From the NCBI GenBank assembly GCA_050184415.1, contig JBFXAJ010000032.1, forward strand, positions 1-37,379: a stretch of 37,379 bases of DNA, given 5' to 3'. Below, one piece after another: positions 30,421 through 37,379 of the stretch; the stretch's first letter is position 1, and each line of letters starts with the position of its first letter. The notes below the pieces were generated by a model. The model saw only the letters and a program-made list of their open reading frames with translations, had not been told where the DNA came from and searched no databases. Both the position numbers and the translations under genes were made by a program. The stretch is from JADLGL01 sp050184415 (GTDB taxonomy: Bacteria; Pseudomonadota; Alphaproteobacteria; Rhizobiales; Kaistiaceae).

Positions 30421-31914
30421 ATGGGCGGCACGGCGACCGAGAACCTCAGCGGACCGCCGGTGCTCCTTGACCTCTGGGATCGCTGGAACGGGGCGATCGC
30501 GTGCGCCTTCACCGACAGGACCTGGTCGTCCGCATCGCTCCGCGCGGCGGAAGCTGCGATCGCCGGGACCTTGCTGCGGCTCGGGCTCGGACCGCACGAT
30601 GCCGTCGGGCTGATGCTGGCGAATACCGTCGCCTTCCCGGCGGCGCTCCTCGCCCTCCTCCGCATCGGGTGCAATCCGCTGCTGATCCACGCCGGTGCCC
30701 AGCGGGCGAGCGTCGAGCGCGTCGTCCGCGAGTACGGCGTGCGGTGGCTGCTCCACGATTTCATCGACGGCGTGTCGACGCTCGAAGGGGGCGGCCAGGA
30801 GGTGATCGACCGCGTCGACCTGGGCGGCGTTTCGCTCTCGGTCGTCGCGACGGGGGTCACGGCAGGTGGCGTCGCCGTCCCGGGCGCGGGGGTCGTTCTC
30901 CACCCGACCTCCGGCACCTACGGCTCGGCGCGCTATTGCATGCGCAACCAGACCGCGGCGGTCGCGGAAGCGCGGAACTACACTGAGACGATCGGCCTTT
31001 ATCGCGCGGCCAAGGTCACGGTCACGACGCCGCTCAACCACGCCTTCGCCTTCGGCTTCGGCCTCGCATCGGCGATCCTCACCGACAGCACTTTGTGCCT
31101 CGACATCGCCTTCAACCCGCGTCGGCTGCTGCGCACCGAGAAGGCCGCGCCGAGCGACATCCTCGCCATCGTGCCGCCGATGGCACGGACCCTCGCCGAT
31201 CTCGCGCGGGACGATCCGGGGCGCATGATGGCGCGCTCGGTATTCTACGCCGGCGCACCAATCGACGCCGGTCATGCCCGCGAATTCGAGGCCACGTTCG
31301 GCGTGCCGCTGTTCGCCATCCTCGGCACCACGGAGACGGGTGCGATCTCGTCGAGCTTCGGCGGCGGTGATCGGCCCGCTGGCGTGGGCCGGCCGCTGCG
31401 GAATGTCGAGGTCGAGATCCGCAACACCGAGCCCTACCGGCGCCTCGGCCGCGGGATCGGTGAGCTCTTCGTCCGCTCGCCGTCGATGATGCAGGGCTAC
31501 CTGCCGTCGAACGAACGCACCGATGCGGCGGCGTTCTTCCGCACCGGCGATCTCGGCCGGATCGATGCGGCGGGCGCCATCATCCTCACCGGGCGCATCA
31601 AGGACATCATCAATCTCGGGGGGATGAAGGTCGATCCGGCGGAGGTCGAGGCGGTGCTGCTGGCACAGGCCGGTGTCACGGACGCCGCCGTCTATCCCGG
31701 CCTTCGCGACGACGGGCAGGAGTTCGTGCAGGCCGCGGTGGCCGGGACCGTGGATGGCGCGGAGCTGCGGCGGAGCTGCGCCGCCGAGCTCGACGCCCAC
31801 AAGGTGCCGAGCACCATTCACATCGTCGACCGCATCCCCCGCACCCCCTCCGGCAAATGCCTCAAGGTCGAGTGCCCGGGATACCCGATGGCGCTCGCCG
31901 CGGTGCCGGTGTGA
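30421..31914 (+). CDS. AMP-forming acyl/amino acid ligase (ANL superfamily)
   Basis: This 497-residue adenylate-forming enzyme has the P-loop-like A3 motif TSGTYGSARY (residues 163-172, where the usual lysine is missing) and A5 ILGTTETG. A7 is FRTGDLGRID (Asp377), the A8 hinge is GRIKDIINLGGMKVDPAEVE, and A10 is PRTPSGKCLK with catalytic Lys479. It activates a carboxylic acid as the AMP ester and transfers it to a thiol. Its start 2 bp after the carrier protein gene makes that protein the likely acceptor, as in DltA/DltC-type pairs. The substrate pocket code cannot be read safely by eye. It lacks condensation, carrier or thioesterase domains. Confidence 0.88.
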   Translation: MGGTATENLSGPPVLLDLWDRWNGAIACAFTDRTWSSASLRAAEAAIAGTLLRLGLGPHDAVGLMLANTVAFPAALLALLRIGCNPLLIHAGAQRASVERVVREYGVRWLLHDFIDGVSTLEGGGQEVIDRVDLGGVSLSVVATGVTAGGVAVPGAGVVLHPTSGTYGSARYCMRNQTAAVAEARNYTETIGLYRAAKVTVTTPLNHAFAFGFGLASAILTDSTLCLDIAFNPRRLLRTEKAAPSDILAIVPPMARTLADLARDDPGRMMARSVFYAGAPIDAGHAREFEATFGVPLFAILGTTETGAISSSFGGGDRPAGVGRPLRNVEVEIRNTEPYRRLGRGIGELFVRSPSMMQGYLPSNERTDAAAFFRTGDLGRIDAAGAIILTGRIKDIINLGGMKVDPAEVEAVLLAQAGVTDAAVYPGLRDDGQEFVQAAVAGTVDGAELRRSCAAELDAHKVPSTIHIVDRIPRTPSGKCLKVECPGYPMALAAVPV

Positions 31915-31962
31915 GCGCGGCGCGACAAGCGAAGGCAGCGCGTCTAGGATGATCGCCGCGGC

Positions 31963-32874
31963 GTGCTCTTCGACGGGAGACGGGAGTTGCTGACGCGGCG
32001 GGGCTGGGCCTATCGGCAGCGCGATCGGGCGTATCGCGGCCTGATGCGCGTGATCTTCCCGGACGTCGCCGGCGCCATCAAGCGCGAGCACGCGGACGCC
32101 GCCTTCATGCCGGAGGACCGGAACGCGACGCCGTCGCACAAGCTGGTGGTGGACCAGGGCAGCGACGCCACCATCGTCGCCTTCTCGAGCGCCGCGCTCC
32201 TCTATGCCGGGCAGTCGATGCGCGAGTTCGAGGCGTTCTTCAAACGCTACGGCGCCGGCTACAATCTCGTCTTCTTCCGCGACGTGCACCGGAGCGCGTA
32301 CCACCTGACGCCGGACGGCGAGCCGAGGGGACTGGCGTTCTATGAGGACGATCTCCGCGCGACCCTGCGGGAGCTCGGGTCGACCCGGCATATCGCGATC
32401 GGCGACTCGGCGGGCGCGGCCGCGGCGATCCATTTCGGCAGCCGCTGCGGCTTCGACAAGATCATCGCGTTCAGCCCGCCCTTCCCGCTCCGCCACTGGA
32501 TCGGCCCGCGCGCGCAGCTCCGCTCCTATTTCGACCTGAAGCTCCTTCGGAAGGAGCCGGCGGCGTATCGCGAGCACGTCGTGCTGTCGTTCACGCCGGT
32601 GTTCTGGCTCTACCTTCCCCTCCGTTTCCGCGTCGGGCGCCGCGGGATCTGGAACCCGATCGCGACCTATCTGGCCGCGAGCCCGCGGCCGCGGCTGACG
32701 GTGTTCTACGGCGAGGGCAGCCGGCCGGAGCGCGACATCCTCGCGCCGCTGCAAGGCACCCCCGAGGCGACGCTGGTCCCGCTGCCGACCGCGAAGCATT
32801 TCTGCATGGTTACGCTGGCGCGCACCGGGACGTTGGGCTCCACGATCATGGGCATCATCGAGGCGGCGCCGTAG
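31963..32874 (+). CDS. Alpha/beta hydrolase-like protein
   Basis: This 303-residue protein has a nucleophile elbow IAIGDSAGAAAAIHFG (Ser149 in G-D-S-A-G), preceded by an oxyanion-type strand (DATIVAFSSAALLYAGQSMREF). A late histidine, His279, lies in LPTAKHFCMVTL and an acidic residue lies between, forming a plausible catalytic triad. There is no signal peptide or clear membrane segment. Esterase, thioesterase or acyl-transfer activity would fit release of a product from the carrier protein; this is inferred from position. The start is a GTG, 48 bp after the ligase stop, and is the least certain in the cluster. The N-terminal 60 residues are not typical of known hydrolases. Confidence 0.7.
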   Translation: MLFDGRRELLTRRGWAYRQRDRAYRGLMRVIFPDVAGAIKREHADAAFMPEDRNATPSHKLVVDQGSDATIVAFSSAALLYAGQSMREFEAFFKRYGAGYNLVFFRDVHRSAYHLTPDGEPRGLAFYEDDLRATLRELGSTRHIAIGDSAGAAAAIHFGSRCGFDKIIAFSPPFPLRHWIGPRAQLRSYFDLKLLRKEPAAYREHVVLSFTPVFWLYLPLRFRVGRRGIWNPIATYLAASPRPRLTVFYGEGSRPERDILAPLQGTPEATLVPLPTAKHFCMVTLARTGTLGSTIMGIIEAAP

Positions 32875-32901
32875 TGCTTAGCCGTGCAAGGGTCCGGTAG
32901 C

Positions 32902-34287
32902 ATGGCGACGGGACGCTCCGCCATCCGGCAATGGCTCGATGCGCCGGCGGAGACGCCGTCCACCGGCGCGCGGGCGCGGACCCTTCCGATGCTGGTGGTG
33001 GGCGCCGGCCCGGCGGGCCTCGCCGCGATGGCGGCGCTCAAGGCCGCGGGCGTCGCCTTCGTCGGCATCGACAGCCACGCCGATGCCGGCGGCATCTGGG
33101 ACCCCGCCAATCCCGTCAGCTCGGTCTATGACGGCGTCAGCACCGTCACCTCGCGGGACACGACGCATCTCGGCAAGCCGATGCCGCGCGACTGGCCGGT
33201 GTTCGTGCCGCAAGCGCTGGCATTGCAGCATCTCCGCAGCTTCGCCGGCGACCACGGCCTCCGGCCGTCGATCCGTTTCCGCACCACGTTCCATGGCGCC
33301 CGCAAGGGCGCCGCCGGCGGCTGGGTCGCCACGATGGTCGGCCCCGACGGAATGACGTTCGAGGAGCCGGTCCGCGCGATCGTCATCGCAACCGGCAGCC
33401 ACAACAGGAACCACCGATCGGTCCCGACCACTCTCGCGGAGCAGGCTGCGGCCGCGGGCATCGCGGCCGTCCATTCGGCAGACTATCGCGACGCCGCGCC
33501 CTATGCTGGGAAGCGCATGCTCATCGTCGGGATCGGGAACTCGGCGACCGACATCGCGCTCAAGCTCAGCACGGTGGCGGCGCGGACCATGATCGCGGTG
33601 CGGACCCCGCCATGGCTGCTGCCGGCGATGATCCTCGGCCGACCCGGCGACCGCGTGAAGCTAAGCGCAGAGGCGCTGCACCTGCCATACTGGTACCAGG
33701 CTTTCGCAATGCGAGCGGTCAATCGCCTCGCCATCGGCGACCTCGGCCGATGGGGGTTGCCGCGGCCCGATCATGGCGTCCTCGACCGCGTTCCGGTGAC
33801 CGACCGCGGCATCGCCGATGCCATCCGGCGCGGCGCGGTCATCGCGAAGCCGAACGTCACCCGGCTCGAGGCCGGCACCGCCACCTTCGCCGACGGCTCG
33901 CGCGAGCCGATCGACGCGGTCATCTTCGCGACCGGCTTCCGCCGTCACTACCCCCTCCTCGCCGCGGATCCGGCGACGGGCGAAGCGACCAGCGCCGACC
34001 TCGCCTTCCACATCTTCCATCCCGCCGAGCCCGACCTCGCCTTCATGACCGAGCTGGTCGGGCCGCGCTCGTGCTGGCCGATCTTCGTCGAGCAGGCGCA
34101 GGTCGTCGCTGCCTATTTCGCGGCTGACCAGCGGGAGTCCCCGCGCGCCGCCGCGTTCGACGCGCGTCGCGCCCGGCCGACTCCGACCTTCAAGGGCAAG
34201 GTGTTTGCGGCAGGGGACTCGTTCCACGTCGACTACCCGACCTACACCCGCGCGATGCGAGATCTTTCAGGGTGGCTCGCGGGGTAA
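32902..34287 (+). CDS. Flavin-dependent monooxygenase (FMO/NAD(P)H type)
   Basis: This 461-residue flavoprotein has an FAD-binding LVVGAGPAGLAAMAALKAAG (residues 31-50) and the second dinucleotide fold in APYAGKRMLIVGIGNSATDIALKL. The strict FMO-like segment VHSADYRDAAPY sits before it, and the ATG-type motif VIFATGFRRHYP is C-terminal. Such enzymes oxidise soft nitrogen or sulfur centres, or ketones (Baeyer-Villiger), using NADPH and O2 in the cytoplasm. In this cluster, N-oxidation of an amine made by the aminotransferase would be a natural role, by inference. An ATG at 32902 with AAGGG upstream is chosen over a GTG six codons earlier. The gene ends before a palindromic repeat. Confidence 0.84.
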   Translation: MATGRSAIRQWLDAPAETPSTGARARTLPMLVVGAGPAGLAAMAALKAAGVAFVGIDSHADAGGIWDPANPVSSVYDGVSTVTSRDTTHLGKPMPRDWPVFVPQALALQHLRSFAGDHGLRPSIRFRTTFHGARKGAAGGWVATMVGPDGMTFEEPVRAIVIATGSHNRNHRSVPTTLAEQAAAAGIAAVHSADYRDAAPYAGKRMLIVGIGNSATDIALKLSTVAARTMIAVRTPPWLLPAMILGRPGDRVKLSAEALHLPYWYQAFAMRAVNRLAIGDLGRWGLPRPDHGVLDRVPVTDRGIADAIRRGAVIAKPNVTRLEAGTATFADGSREPIDAVIFATGFRRHYPLLAADPATGEATSADLAFHIFHPAEPDLAFMTELVGPRSCWPIFVEQAQVVAAYFAADQRESPRAAAFDARRARPTPTFKGKVFAAGDSFHVDYPTYTRAMRDLSGWLAG

Positions 34288-34309
34288 CGAGCTTCTGACT
34301 CACCGCACG

Positions 34310-34470
34310 CTCTGGAGGTCCCCCCTTGAGGGGAGCGAGTTTCGCACAGCGAAACCGGGGGGGCGCGGCCTCTCCACACGCGAGTGCCCGCGGTAAGGCC
34401 CCAACCCCCTCCGAAGCTTGCTCCTTGCAGTCGCAACCTTCCGCCCCCCTCAAGGGGGAGGCTCGCGCGG
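34310..34470. repeat. Imperfect palindromic intergenic element (copy B)
   Basis: This approximately 160-bp element lies between the convergent monooxygenase and NDUFAF6-like genes. It starts with C-rich and ends with G-rich arms (GGTCCCCCCTTGAGGGG near 34318 and CCCCCCTCAAGGGGG near 34444) that are inverses of each other. Bases 34411-34436 are identical to 3091-3116 of copy A. A short stem of this form could also act as a terminator for either gene. Confidence 0.75.
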
Positions 34471-34475
34471 AGTTC

Positions 34476-35327
34476 CTATTCGAAGCGGCCGGCGCGGCGC
34501 CAGAGGGTCCATTGGCGGCGCCATTGCGGCGCCGGCGCGAGCGGCTTCAGCGGGTCGCGGCCGGCGGCATCGAGGCGGCGGAGGTCGGTGTCGACGAGGG
34601 CGAGCGGCAGGAAGGCGGGGCGGATGGCGGGCGGCAGCGCGGAGGCGGCGGCGCTCGCTTTCGCGAGGTGCTCGCGGGCGAGGCGGCGGAGTCCGTCGAT
34701 CGCGGCAACGATCGCGGGCGTGGTCGCGCCGGCGAAGATCGCCTCCTCGTCCACGCCGTGGGCCTTCAACCGATCGAGCGGCAGGAAGAGCTGGCGGCGG
34801 CGGGCGTCCGCCGGGAGCGACAGGATACGCTCGACGAGGGTCGCAGCGACCCCGGCATGGCCTGCGGCATCGGCGGAGCGCGGGTCGGCGCCGCCATTGA
34901 GGATCAGGGCGCCGAGCTGGAACAGCGCGGAGGACGTCTCGCCGGCATAACCCTCGAAGTCGCGAAGGGTGGGCATCGGATCGTTGTAGAGGTCGAAGGT
35001 CCGGGCCTCGATCAGCGCGTTGAGCGCGGCCACCGGGAGGCCGAACTTCTCGACCGTTGCCATCAGAGCCTCCGCGACCGGATTGCCCTCCCCTTCGACA
35101 GGATTCGCCAGCACGCCACGCCACCATTCCTGCCGGATCTCGCCCAGCACCGGGTCGGTCACGACATCGCGGATGCGGATGATCTCCGCGTTGAAGGCGT
35201 GGAGCGCATGGAAGTGCGGCCGGGATTCCCCGGGGATGAAGAGGTCGGCGAGGAAGCGGTCGCGGTCCCGCTCGCGGACGATTGCCGTCGCGTGGGCGTA
35301 GGGGTCCATCGCGGTTCGCTCGCCCAT
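34476..35327 (-). CDS. Squalene/phytoene synthase-like family protein (NDUFAF6-like)
   Basis: This 283-residue all-helical protein belongs to the squalene/phytoene synthase superfamily. It has RFLADLFIPGESRPHFHALHAFNAEIIRIRDVVTDP, EIRQEWWRGVL, and the closing WRRQWTLWRRAGRFE seen in the NDUFAF6-like branch. The DXXXD prenyl-diphosphate motifs of true phytoene synthase are incomplete (LFLPLDRL and others). Carotenoid or squalene synthesis is therefore unlikely, and a role linked to respiratory complex I assembly is the family precedent. It follows the Mth938-like gene by 11 bp in the secDF operon. An ATG six codons into the frame is an alternative start. Confidence 0.8.
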   Translation of the reverse strand: MGERTAMDPYAHATAIVRERDRDRFLADLFIPGESRPHFHALHAFNAEIIRIRDVVTDPVLGEIRQEWWRGVLANPVEGEGNPVAEALMATVEKFGLPVAALNALIEARTFDLYNDPMPTLRDFEGYAGETSSALFQLGALILNGGADPRSADAAGHAGVAATLVERILSLPADARRRQLFLPLDRLKAHGVDEEAIFAGATTPAIVAAIDGLRRLAREHLAKASAAASALPPAIRPAFLPLALVDTDLRRLDAAGRDPLKPLAPAPQWRRQWTLWRRAGRFE

Positions 35328-35338
35328 TGCGGCCGCCG

Positions 35339-35731
35339 TCAGTCGACCGCGATCAGCGCCGCGGCGACAGCCCTGTCCTCGGCGAGGAGCACGTTGAACG
35401 TCCGGACCGCAGCGCCCGTCGACATGCCGTCCGAGGAGATGTTCGCCCGCCGCAGGGCATCGTGGAGGTCGCGGGGAATCCGCGCCGGCGCCGGCCCCAT
35501 GCCGATCAGGAGGACCTCGATCCGGTCGGTCTCGGCGAAGAGGCGCGTCAGCGCCTCGCGGTCGAGGTTCTCGCGGCTCGTCAGCTCCCAGCCATAGATG
35601 CCGGAGGGCAGGCAGAGGAGCGAGCCGCGGTGGGACATGCCGGCGAAGCGGAAGCCGCCATTGCCGTAGGCGTCGATCGGAGCGCGCCCGGGAAAGTGCG
35701 CCTTGCGGATGACCGTCCCGGGGCCGCTCAA
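35339..35731 (-). CDS. Mth938-like domain protein (NDUFAF3-like)
   Basis: This 130-residue protein has the Mth938 fold pattern: IDAYGNGGFRFAGMSHRGSLLCLPSGIYGWEL at the front, then VLLIGMGPAPARIPRDL and GMSTGAAVRTFNVLLAEDRAVAAALI. The mitochondrial relative NDUFAF3 helps assemble complex I, and bacterial homologues commonly lie next to secF. The start is a TTG that overlaps the secF TGA stop by 2 bases (TTGA), so the two genes are coupled; the next ATG would remove the conserved N-terminal strand. Confidence 0.82.
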   Translation of the reverse strand: MSGPGTVIRKAHFPGRAPIDAYGNGGFRFAGMSHRGSLLCLPSGIYGWELTSRENLDREALTRLFAETDRIEVLLIGMGPAPARIPRDLHDALRRANISSDGMSTGAAVRTFNVLLAEDRAVAAALIAVD

Positions 35732-36702
35732 GTCGCCCCGGCCGCGTCGGCCGTCGTGGCCGGCGTCTTCTCGTCGCCGCCGGCCGGGCGCCCGCCGGCG
35801 GGCGTGCTCGGCCGGAGGTTGAAGTAGATGAGGATCGGGCCGCCGATGAAGATGGACGATGCAGTCGCGACGAACACGCCCCAGATCATCGCCGCCGTGA
35901 ACGAGCGGATGACGTCGCCGCCGAAGAAGTAGAGCGCGCCGAGCGCGAGGAGCAGCGTCAGCGACGTCATGACCGTGCGCGCCAGCGTCTGGTTCGTGGC
36001 GAGGTCGATGACGTCCCTGATTGGCATCTGCTTGTATTTTCGCAGCACCTCGCGGACGCGGTCGAAGATGACGACCGTGTCGTTGAGTGAATAGCCGATG
36101 ATGGTGAGGATCGCCGCGATCGATGCAAGGTTGAAGTCGATCTGCGTGAGCGCGAAGAACCCCACCGTCAGGATGGCGTCATGGATCAGCGTCGCGGCGG
36201 CTGCGATCGAGAACTGCCATTCGAAGCGGAACCAGATGTAGGCCATGATGCCGAGGATGGTCAGCACCACCGCGATGGTGCCGGTCGTCGCGAGCTCGCT
36301 CGACACGCGCGCGGACACGACCTCGGTCCGCCGGAAGTCGTAATTGTCCTCGCCGAGCGTCGCTCGCACCGCCTGCACCGCCGCCTGTTGAGCGCTTTCG
36401 CCGCCCTCCTGGGTGGCGAAACGCACCAGCACGGTGCTGTCATTGCCGATCGTGGTGACCTGGATCTCGCCAAGGCCGAGCGCGCCGAGGTCCTCGCGGA
36501 TCTCGGTGAGGTTGGCCGGCGACTGGTCGTGGGTCTGGACCTCGATGACCGTGCCGCCGACGAAGTCGATGCCGACATTGACGCCGGTGGTGAAGAACAG
36601 GACGAAGGACAGCACCACCAGCACGAGCGTGACTGGCGTGCGGTACTTCACCCAACTCATGAATGGGAGGCGGGTGTCGTCGGGTACGAGCCGGAAGGGC
36701 AC
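35728..36702 (-). CDS. secF: Protein translocase subunit SecF
   Basis: This 324-residue inner-membrane protein has TM1 (VTLVLVVLSFVLFFTTGVNVGIDFVGGTVIEV) and a periplasmic domain of about 100 residues. Five further TM segments follow, with the family motifs AYIWFRFEWQFSIAAA, LTIIGYSLNDTVVIFDRVRE and TNQTLARTVMTSLTLLLAL. With SecD it forms the proton-driven motor that pulls proteins through SecYEG from the periplasmic side. A proline/glycine-rich tail ends the protein. It follows secD by 12 bp, and its stop overlaps the next gene's start. A methionine at residue 15 would also fit as a start. Confidence 0.95.
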   Translation of the reverse strand: MPFRLVPDDTRLPFMSWVKYRTPVTLVLVVLSFVLFFTTGVNVGIDFVGGTVIEVQTHDQSPANLTEIREDLGALGLGEIQVTTIGNDSTVLVRFATQEGGESAQQAAVQAVRATLGEDNYDFRRTEVVSARVSSELATTGTIAVVLTILGIMAYIWFRFEWQFSIAAAATLIHDAILTVGFFALTQIDFNLASIAAILTIIGYSLNDTVVIFDRVREVLRKYKQMPIRDVIDLATNQTLARTVMTSLTLLLALGALYFFGGDVIRSFTAAMIWGVFVATASSIFIGGPILIYFNLRPSTPAGGRPAGGDEKTPATTADAAGAT

Positions 36703-36714
36703 GGCTGGCTGCTC

Positions 36715-37379
36715 CTAGAGAGGCACGGTTTTCGGACGCCGGGTCCGGTACCAGAACACGACGATCATCCGTGTGATGAGATACGCGGTGAAGAGCGTCG
36801 ACACGATGCCGATTGCGAGCGTGATGGCGAAGCCGCGGATCGGGCCGGTGCCGAGCACGAAGAGGGCGATCGCCGCGATCAGCGCGGTCAGATGCGAATC
36901 GACGATCGTCGCGAGGGCCCGCTTGAAGCCCTGGTCGATCGCGGCGACGGTCGATCGGCCCGCCTTCGCCTCCTCGCGCATTCGTTCGTAGATGAGGACG
37001 TTCGCGTCGACGCCCATCGCCATCGTGAGCACGATGCCGGCGATGCCGGGCAGCGTCAGCGTGGCCCCGAGCACAGTGAGGATCGAGAGCATCAGGACGT
37101 TCTGCGCGATGAGGGCAATGACCGCGAAGACGCCGAGGAGGCCATAGAAGAAGATCATGAAGAAGGCGATCCCGAGCGTCGCCACCACCATCGCGATGAT
37201 GCCGGCGCGGATCGAATCGGCGCCGAGGCTCGGGCCGACCGACCGCTGCTCGACGACCTCGAGGCGGGCCGGCAGCGCGCCGGCGCGGAGGAGGATCGCG
37301 AGGTTGTTCGCGGTCTCGGTCGTGAACTGGCCTTCGATGATGCCGGTGCCGCCGAGGATCGGCGAGTTGATGCGCGGCG
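36715..37379 (-). CDS. secD: Protein translocase subunit SecD, C-terminal part (cut by the window edge)
   Basis: The reading frame enters from the right edge with RINSPILGGTGIIEGQFTTE and ARLEVVEQRSVGPSLGADSI, the end of the SecD periplasmic domain. It then carries five to six membrane segments (IAFFMIFFYGLLGVFAVIAL, LTLPGIAGIVLTMAMGVDANVLIYERMREEA, GPIRGFAITLAIGIVSTLFTAYLITRMIV). MGVDANVLIYERMREE is a SecD hallmark. About 221 residues are visible; the N-terminal two thirds lie outside the window, so the start is unknown. It leads the secD-secF-Mth938-NDUFAF6-like operon. Confidence 0.94.
   Translation of the reverse strand, partial: PRINSPILGGTGIIEGQFTTETANNLAILLRAGALPARLEVVEQRSVGPSLGADSIRAGIIAMVVATLGIAFFMIFFYGLLGVFAVIALIAQNVLMLSILTVLGATLTLPGIAGIVLTMAMGVDANVLIYERMREEAKAGRSTVAAIDQGFKRALATIVDSHLTALIAAIALFVLGTGPIRGFAITLAIGIVSTLFTAYLITRMIVVFWYRTRRPKTVPL

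Overview
The window is high-GC chromosomal DNA, most likely from an alphaproteobacterium of the Rhizobiales (Hyphomicrobiales) type. Four things support this. There is a folate-dependent trmFO. uvrA is preceded by a GTTC-N7-GTTC box, the alphaproteobacterial form of the LexA site. The order secD - secF - Mth938-like protein - squalene/phytoene-synthase-like protein is a common alphaproteobacterial arrangement. Several imperfect palindromic intergenic repeats are present. I saw no insertion sequence, phage gene, CRISPR array, rRNA or convincing tRNA. The species cannot be named from the sequence alone.

Layout. 153-2909 (minus): a ketopantoate-reductase-family enzyme behind an ABC-F ATPase of the Uup type. 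3285-5665 (plus): an ArsR-type regulator with two successive two-domain SRPBCC (AHSA1-like) proteins behind a good promoter. 5778-8266 (plus): a secreted di-heme cytochrome c, a zinc-independent medium-chain reductase and a SnoaL-like protein. 8341-9939 (minus): a Tat-exported PhoD-type phosphatase. 10620-17830: a DNA-repair neighbourhood with ligD and ku, both on minus, which would act together in bacterial non-homologous end joining. They are separated by a PlsC-type acyltransferase, a GNAT/FeeM-like protein, a secreted ricin-type lectin and a DUF4180 protein. 18074-19362 (plus): a small conserved-looking protein and a second SRPBCC/ArsR module in reversed gene order. 19540-22425: uvrA with a LexA box and promoter. 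22461-23761: an orphan antitoxin-like gene, an unrecognised small gene on minus, and a gene-poor stretch ending in a strong terminator with a candidate structured RNA. 23762-25622 (minus): a membrane protein and an exported spermidine-synthase-like protein, separated by a long inverted repeat. 25737-27837 (plus): trmFO and a nucleotidyltransferase.

27949-34287 (plus) is the most intriguing part. Six closely spaced genes encode a SAM methyltransferase, a class III (GSA-aminomutase-like) PLP aminotransferase, a free-standing acyl carrier protein, an AMP-forming ligase, an alpha/beta hydrolase and a flavin monooxygenase. They look like a compact carrier-protein-based biosynthetic operon without a ketosynthase or condensation domain in view; its product is unknown. 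34476-37379 (minus) returns to housekeeping: an NDUFAF6-like protein, an Mth938-like protein, secF and the C-terminal part of secD, which is cut by the window edge.

The second notable observation is that palindromic elements found between genes here also lie in frame inside ligD. There they are translated as proline/arginine-rich segments in the linker between the ligase and polymerase domains.
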